Shown one piece after another: positions 5,706-8,461 of a stretch of DNA of 8,461 nt. A program made the position numbers and the translations under genes. The notes under the pieces were generated by a model, which was not told the DNA's origin, ran no database searches, and saw nothing but the letters and a program-made list of their open reading frames with translations. This DNA is from CAZTTH01 sp964615975 (GTDB lineage: Bacteria > Verrucomicrobiota > Lentisphaeria > JABSQK01 > JAJFLO01), in the NCBI GenBank assembly GCA_964615975.1, contig CAZTTH010000088.1, positions 1-8,461 of the forward strand, given 5' to 3'. How positions within the stretch are numbered: position 1 is the stretch's first letter; each line of letters starts with the position of its first letter.

Positions 5706-6734
5706 TTTGGTGTTAAGTAATTCTTCTACAGCATGATCTGCCACATGGGATAGCAGATTGATTTTTGCTGAATTAAATGTTGTAGTTTGCCCCTTTCGTG
5801 GTCGTGGTTGGGGTTTGAGGTACTTATGAACGTTCATTAGTGGATTACTGGGATTGCATTTTTTACAATTAAAATCACAAAGCTGGATATACAGCCATTC
5901 CCGTAATCTTTCGCTAAACAATACCTCCATCAGCAGACTTTCAAGTTTAATGGACACCTCAGCATCTGTAAGGTTAAATCCATGATAAAAAGGGTATTTT
6001 TTATATAAATCGAGCGAATTTTTAACAAAAGCTATTTTCTGGTCATTGCTTTTGATTCCAATTCTCTTAAATCCATGATCGTCAGCAATCTTCTTAATGA
6101 GTTTAGTAAATGATTCTAATATTCCTAACTGGTACAATTCGTATTCGTATTTCAAATCCTTAGCAACATCGAGGTTATCGATAAATATCGATCTAAGCTT
6201 AGACGCACAAACATCTTTTGTTTTATTATTGTCTCTGCCATTCAACAAAGCAGTTAGAACAATTAGTAACCATTCTGGCAGGGCATATCGATCATTTTTA
6301 ATTAAGAGAATATTGGGATTTAGACAAAATACTTTCGCTATGTCTTTTTCATTGATATTCATAACGTCAATTGAGTCTATTAGGGATTGAGAAGGTGGGG
6401 CTTTCGACAATACGAATTGATTAACTTTCTCAGCGTCCCATTTCATTGTTTTTTGGGTGATCGAGAGAAGGCAGAGGTATTCATAAAAATGCTTAAATAT
6501 TTGCTCTTGATGGAGTAAGAAGTAAAGAATTGGTGGAAACACGAAATTTTTTGATACATTGAAATCCCATTGCATTTTGGATGTTCGGTACTTGAAGTCT
6601 TCTATAATGCCGAGAGCTAAGAAATCTATGCTTTGTTTTAGTATGCCTTGTTCTGCATCACTGTAATCATCCCAAACGATTTTAGTTTTCATCAACGTTT
6701 TAGCATTGTGCTTGGTGGCTTTAGTAGTTTTCAT
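5691..6734 (-). CDS. Unrecognised 347-aa protein translationally coupled to the integrase
   Basis: I do not recognise this family. ATG 6734 overlaps the integrase stop as ATGA and has GGGAG about 8 bases upstream, so it is co-expressed with the integrase. The N-terminus is Lys/Thr-rich. The body is predominantly alpha-helical in character and rich in Lys, Leu, Ile and aromatic residues, with no transmembrane segment long enough to call; FVFPPILYFLLH and LPEWLLIVLTALLNG look like buried helices. Near the C-terminus CDFNCKKCNP (about residues 287-296) holds three Cys that could bind metal, followed by a basic Pro/Arg segment (KPQPRPRKGQ) that could contact nucleic acid. It is more AT-rich than the integrase. 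An integration or excision accessory protein, a regulator, or a defence or anti-host factor would all fit its position; the sequence does not decide. Confidence 0.75.
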   Translation of the reverse strand: MKTTKATKHNAKTLMKTKIVWDDYSDAEQGILKQSIDFLALGIIEDFKYRTSKMQWDFNVSKNFVFPPILYFLLHQEQIFKHFYEYLCLLSITQKTMKWDAEKVNQFVLSKAPPSQSLIDSIDVMNINEKDIAKVFCLNPNILLIKNDRYALPEWLLIVLTALLNGRDNNKTKDVCASKLRSIFIDNLDVAKDLKYEYELYQLGILESFTKLIKKIADDHGFKRIGIKSNDQKIAFVKNSLDLYKKYPFYHGFNLTDAEVSIKLESLLMEVLFSERLREWLYIQLCDFNCKKCNPSNPLMNVHKYLKPQPRPRKGQTTTFNSAKINLLSHVADHAVEELLNTKTEQS

Positions 6735-8071
6735 AAGGGTTCTCCCAATATTTGCAGTGCCTGCTGTCTGAGCTTGGCAACGTTTTTCGGTGTCATGGAT
6801 TTGAGGATTTGAATTAATTGTGATTCCTTAGTGATTGCTGGCAACAATGAGTTAGAGGCTTGCGGCAATCCCAGGTAATCGGGCAGATATTGGAGCTTGA
6901 GCTTTTTCATTTCGTCACTGGCGTGGTTCATATACATTTCGGTGACCTGGGAATTGACGTGGCCGACAATAGATTTGATGATAAGATAAGGGACGTCATG
7001 AACCCAGGCGAGATAACAAAAGGTATGGCGTAAGGAATGGACATCCTTGACACTGACTTCACGGGAACGGCCATCGACCTTTTTGGTGGTCTTAATGCCC
7101 ATGGATTTCAGGAACTTGCTGACACGATAGCCAATGCCGGTACGATTGGCGCGATACATTTCGGCATGGACGGGTAAGACAAATTCGTTGTCCAGTCGCT
7201 GGGCACTTAATATATTAAAATATTCGCGTATAGTGGGAAGAATGGGAATACGAACGGTTTTTCCGGTCTTAGCCATTTTATGTGATATCCAGCCGCCTAC
7301 CAGATCGAATTCACTCCAGCGGAGCTGGCAGATATCGCCTTCACGTAACCCGGTATTGATCCCGATGGCAAAGATTGGATAAAGGAATTCATCGCCTTTG
7401 GTCTTTTCGCCAATCAATTTAAGTTCATTCGGGGAAAAGACATCACGGTGTTGATAGTCGTTATTGAGCTTGGGAATGCTCTTGAAGGGGTTTTCAATGA
7501 GACTGGCATCATAAAAAAGGACATCGAAGATTTGTTGCAGAGTGGCATGATAGGCATTGCAGGTGGCCGGACTAAGGGAATTAAGATGTAGGGTATAGGC
7601 AATTGTCTTACGGCGGCCATTGTGTTGAAATTCAACGTTTTTATCGTATTTGCCGGATTTGCGAAGGCGGTTTATATAGGCTTCGGCAATGTGTCGATTG
7701 ACATCGGAGAGGTTTTTTATTTCGGGGTAATTATCGTTGACATAATTCAGGAAATCTTGCCACTGTGCACGTTTGTTCGATACTCGATCCTCACAGATCG
7801 ACCGTTTTTTGGGTTTATCAATAAACCGGGCGAACGCTTCATCCAGGAGAATGGTTTTTCCGCCAGACAGGACATCACGGAAGTTTTCAGTGACGGCTTT
7901 TGCTGTGGTTTGTTGTTTAAGTTTGGCGACTTTATCATAGAAGAACTTTTTGGCATCACGTTCCAACGTGCAACCGGTTGAACCCTTGAAACGAGTTCCA
8001 TTAGACTTGAAGTCGTAGTAGTAATAGCGGGATAATTTGCCTTTGCTGTCCTTTTGTTTATAGATTCCCAT
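6731..8071 (-). CDS. int: Tyrosine recombinase/integrase, 446 aa
   Basis: A site-specific tyrosine recombinase that probably inserts and excises the element at the tRNA-Val gene. Residues 1-55 form a likely arm-binding domain (SRYYYYDFKSNGTRFKGST). About 73-195 is the SAM-like core-binding domain. The catalytic domain follows with every expected residue: R243 (NTGLREGD), K268, H345 and R348 (HSLRHTF), H371 (IVGH) and the nucleophile Y380 (EMYMNH). The C-terminal tail (about 400-446) is longer than strictly needed. ATG 8071 has AGGA 9 bases upstream. The gene reads away from the tRNA fragment, with about 125 bases between its start and the fragment. Its stop overlaps the next gene as ATGA. All active-site residues are present and the frame is intact, so the enzyme is probably functional. 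Confidence 0.95.
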   Translation of the reverse strand: MGIYKQKDSKGKLSRYYYYDFKSNGTRFKGSTGCTLERDAKKFFYDKVAKLKQQTTAKAVTENFRDVLSGGKTILLDEAFARFIDKPKKRSICEDRVSNKRAQWQDFLNYVNDNYPEIKNLSDVNRHIAEAYINRLRKSGKYDKNVEFQHNGRRKTIAYTLHLNSLSPATCNAYHATLQQIFDVLFYDASLIENPFKSIPKLNNDYQHRDVFSPNELKLIGEKTKGDEFLYPIFAIGINTGLREGDICQLRWSEFDLVGGWISHKMAKTGKTVRIPILPTIREYFNILSAQRLDNEFVLPVHAEMYRANRTGIGYRVSKFLKSMGIKTTKKVDGRSREVSVKDVHSLRHTFCYLAWVHDVPYLIIKSIVGHVNSQVTEMYMNHASDEMKKLKLQYLPDYLGLPQASNSLLPAITKESQLIQILKSMTPKNVAKLRQQALQILGEPL

Positions 8072-8093
8072 AATCGTGATTCCTATCGTTTAT

Positions 8094-8122
8094 TGATTAA
8101 TGTTGTGTGGAGTTAATCACTG
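8094..8122 (-). promoter_or_regulatory. Candidate operator in the integrase leader
   Basis: TGATTAA (8094-8100) and TTAATCA (8113-8119) form a 7-bp inverted repeat with a 12-base spacer; TAATCACTG (8114-8122) is identical to 5612-5620. The site begins about 4 bases downstream of the -10 box, where a bound protein would block transcription. The regulator is unknown; the HTH protein or the integrase itself are candidates. Confidence 0.45.
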
Positions 8123-8126
8123 TTAC

Positions 8127-8132
8127 ATTATA
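8127..8132 (-). promoter_or_regulatory. Integrase promoter -10 (TATAAT)
   Basis: The minus strand reads TCGTATAATG, a consensus -10, about 55 bases before the integrase start. No good -35 at 17 bases (TGTGTT at best), so activity may depend on an activator or be weak. Confidence 0.55.
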
Positions 8133-8143
8133 CGATTTGAATT

Positions 8144-8170
8144 ACACAAAACACACAATTATTCACACAA
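8144..8170. repeat. Short ACACAA repeats beside the att core (possible integrase arm sites)
   Basis: ACACAA occurs at 8144-8149, 8153-8158 and 8165-8170, with an inverted copy (TTGTGT) at 8103-8108. TTCACACAA (8162-8170) has an exact inverted partner TTGTGTGAA at 8447-8455 on the other side of the core. Repeats within about 100 bases of a tyrosine-recombinase core are often arm-type binding sites; here that is inference. Confidence 0.35.
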
Positions 8171-8196
8171 ATATTTATTTTACATACTTGGACTTA

Positions 8197-8245
8197 TACC
8201 TTCACACGGTAGAGGTCGCAGGTTCGAGTCCTGCAACGCCCACCA
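8197..8245 (+). tRNA. 3' fragment of tRNA-Val(CAC): integrase attachment site
   Basis: This is not a complete tRNA. It reads, in order: four bases of the 5' anticodon stem (TACC), anticodon loop TTCACAC with anticodon CAC (8203-8205), stem GGTAG, variable loop AGGTC, T-arm GCAGG-TTCGAGT-CCTGC (8218-8234), acceptor strand AACGCCC (8235-8241), discriminator A and encoded CCA (8243-8245). Upstream DNA is AT-rich and has no D-arm or GGGCGTT acceptor strand. Pairing with the anticodon stem stops at 8196 (A opposite G), marking the likely left limit of the core. Tyrosine recombinases commonly use tRNA 3' halves as targets, and an integrase gene lies next to it. An intact tRNA-Val(CAC) is expected at the other end of the element. 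Alternatively, if this molecule is circular, this is attP. Confidence 0.85.
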
Positions 8246-8461
8246 TTTTTCTTACTCAAATCCCGCTTTTGATACTTTCCGATAAGTCCTGTTATGCCCT
8301 GATAGGATGCAGAAAATGAAGCCAATAATGAAGCCAATGATTTTGAGGCTGGGCGATCGGCAGGGGGGGTATGGGCTTTGACGGGGGGGATTTAATTTCC
8401 CGATAGTGTCTGAGAAATTCCGCTTATTTTTCCAAATCGATATCAGTTGTGTGAAAAATTG
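8246..8461. other. Gene-free DNA beyond the att core, with repeats
   Basis: No gene is seen. The segment holds a tandem 12-bp repeat, two G7 tracts (8363-8369, 8383-8389) and TTGTGTGAA (8447-8455), the inverted partner of a repeat on the integrase side. Whether it is host DNA, a neighbouring element or the other arm of an attP cannot be decided. Confidence 0.45.
8315..8338. repeat. Tandem 12-bp direct repeat (AATGAAGCCAAT x2)
   Basis: Two exact adjacent copies at 8315-8326 and 8327-8338, about 70 bases beyond the att core. The position and the repeated AATGAAGCC unit would suit integrase arm sites; if so, the DNA on this side also belongs to a mobile element. Confidence 0.5.

Noticed and set aside
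7134..7981. Plus-strand open frames opposite the integrase
   Set aside because: They lie antisense to a complete integrase with all catalytic residues and are shadows of it.
8144..8170. CRISPR-like array from the ACACAA repeats
   Set aside because: Units are 6-9 bases with 3-6 base gaps and no spacers of CRISPR size; no cas genes are present.
8197..8245. A functional tRNA gene
   Set aside because: No acceptor 5' strand, D-arm or full anticodon stem upstream; only the 3' half is present.
8100..8319. Two overlapping plus-strand open frames across the att site
   Set aside because: Both translate through the tRNA fragment (giving a typical GRGRRFES-like read-through) and lack ribosome-binding sites.

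Overview
The window looks like one end of an integrative mobile element in a bacterium. Evidence for a bacterium: Shine-Dalgarno sequences (AAGGAGGT, GGAG, AGGAG) precede most genes, genes overlap by 1-20 bases in operons, and the tRNA fragment encodes its own CCA. By eye the DNA is moderately AT-rich (low to mid 40s % GC), with a markedly more AT-rich gene at the left. No gene places the host in a phylum with confidence.

Right end (about 8080-8461): the 3' half of a tRNA-Val(CAC) gene (8197-8245) has no 5' half. This is the usual signature of an attachment site used by a tRNA-targeting tyrosine recombinase. Short direct and inverted repeats surround it. A tyrosine integrase (6731-8071, minus) starts about 125 bases inside the fragment. 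It overlaps by 4 bases an unrecognised 347-residue gene (5691-6734, minus), and this operon ends in a perfect 10-bp hairpin (5681-5705).

Centre (2325-5512, minus): a second compact operon encodes an excisionase/AlpA-type HTH protein (5195-5512), a small two-CxxC zinc-ribbon protein (4852-5193), a DUF3854/TOPRIM primase-like protein (4223-4855), and a D5/P4-alpha-type SF3 helicase (2686-4242). The conserved GLDD segment that normally closes the TOPRIM/DUF3854 domain is encoded in the next gene, one frame away. The primase-helicase therefore looks split exactly inside that domain. Inverted pairs of 9-bp repeats (TGGACAGGG type) flank an AT-rich palindrome just after the helicase gene (2595-2697), which makes a good candidate replication origin. 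A small ORF (2325-2585) follows.

Left part (1-2324): a stretch of about 590 bases without a convincing gene but rich in inverted repeats and G/C tracts (1738-2324), then two plus-strand genes converging on the replication operon: a small unknown basic protein (1450-1737) and an AT-rich multispanning membrane protein (202-1347). These may be cargo or host genes; no second tRNA-Val or att copy is visible to settle it.

Working model: integrase and HTH factor handle integration, excision and regulation. Zinc ribbon, TOPRIM and helicase replicate the excised circle from the iteron-like origin. No capsid, portal, terminase, relaxase or T4SS gene is present, so what is visible resembles a P4-like satellite, a phage-inducible-island-like element or a small integrative plasmid, with any packaging or transfer function outside the window or supplied by a helper.
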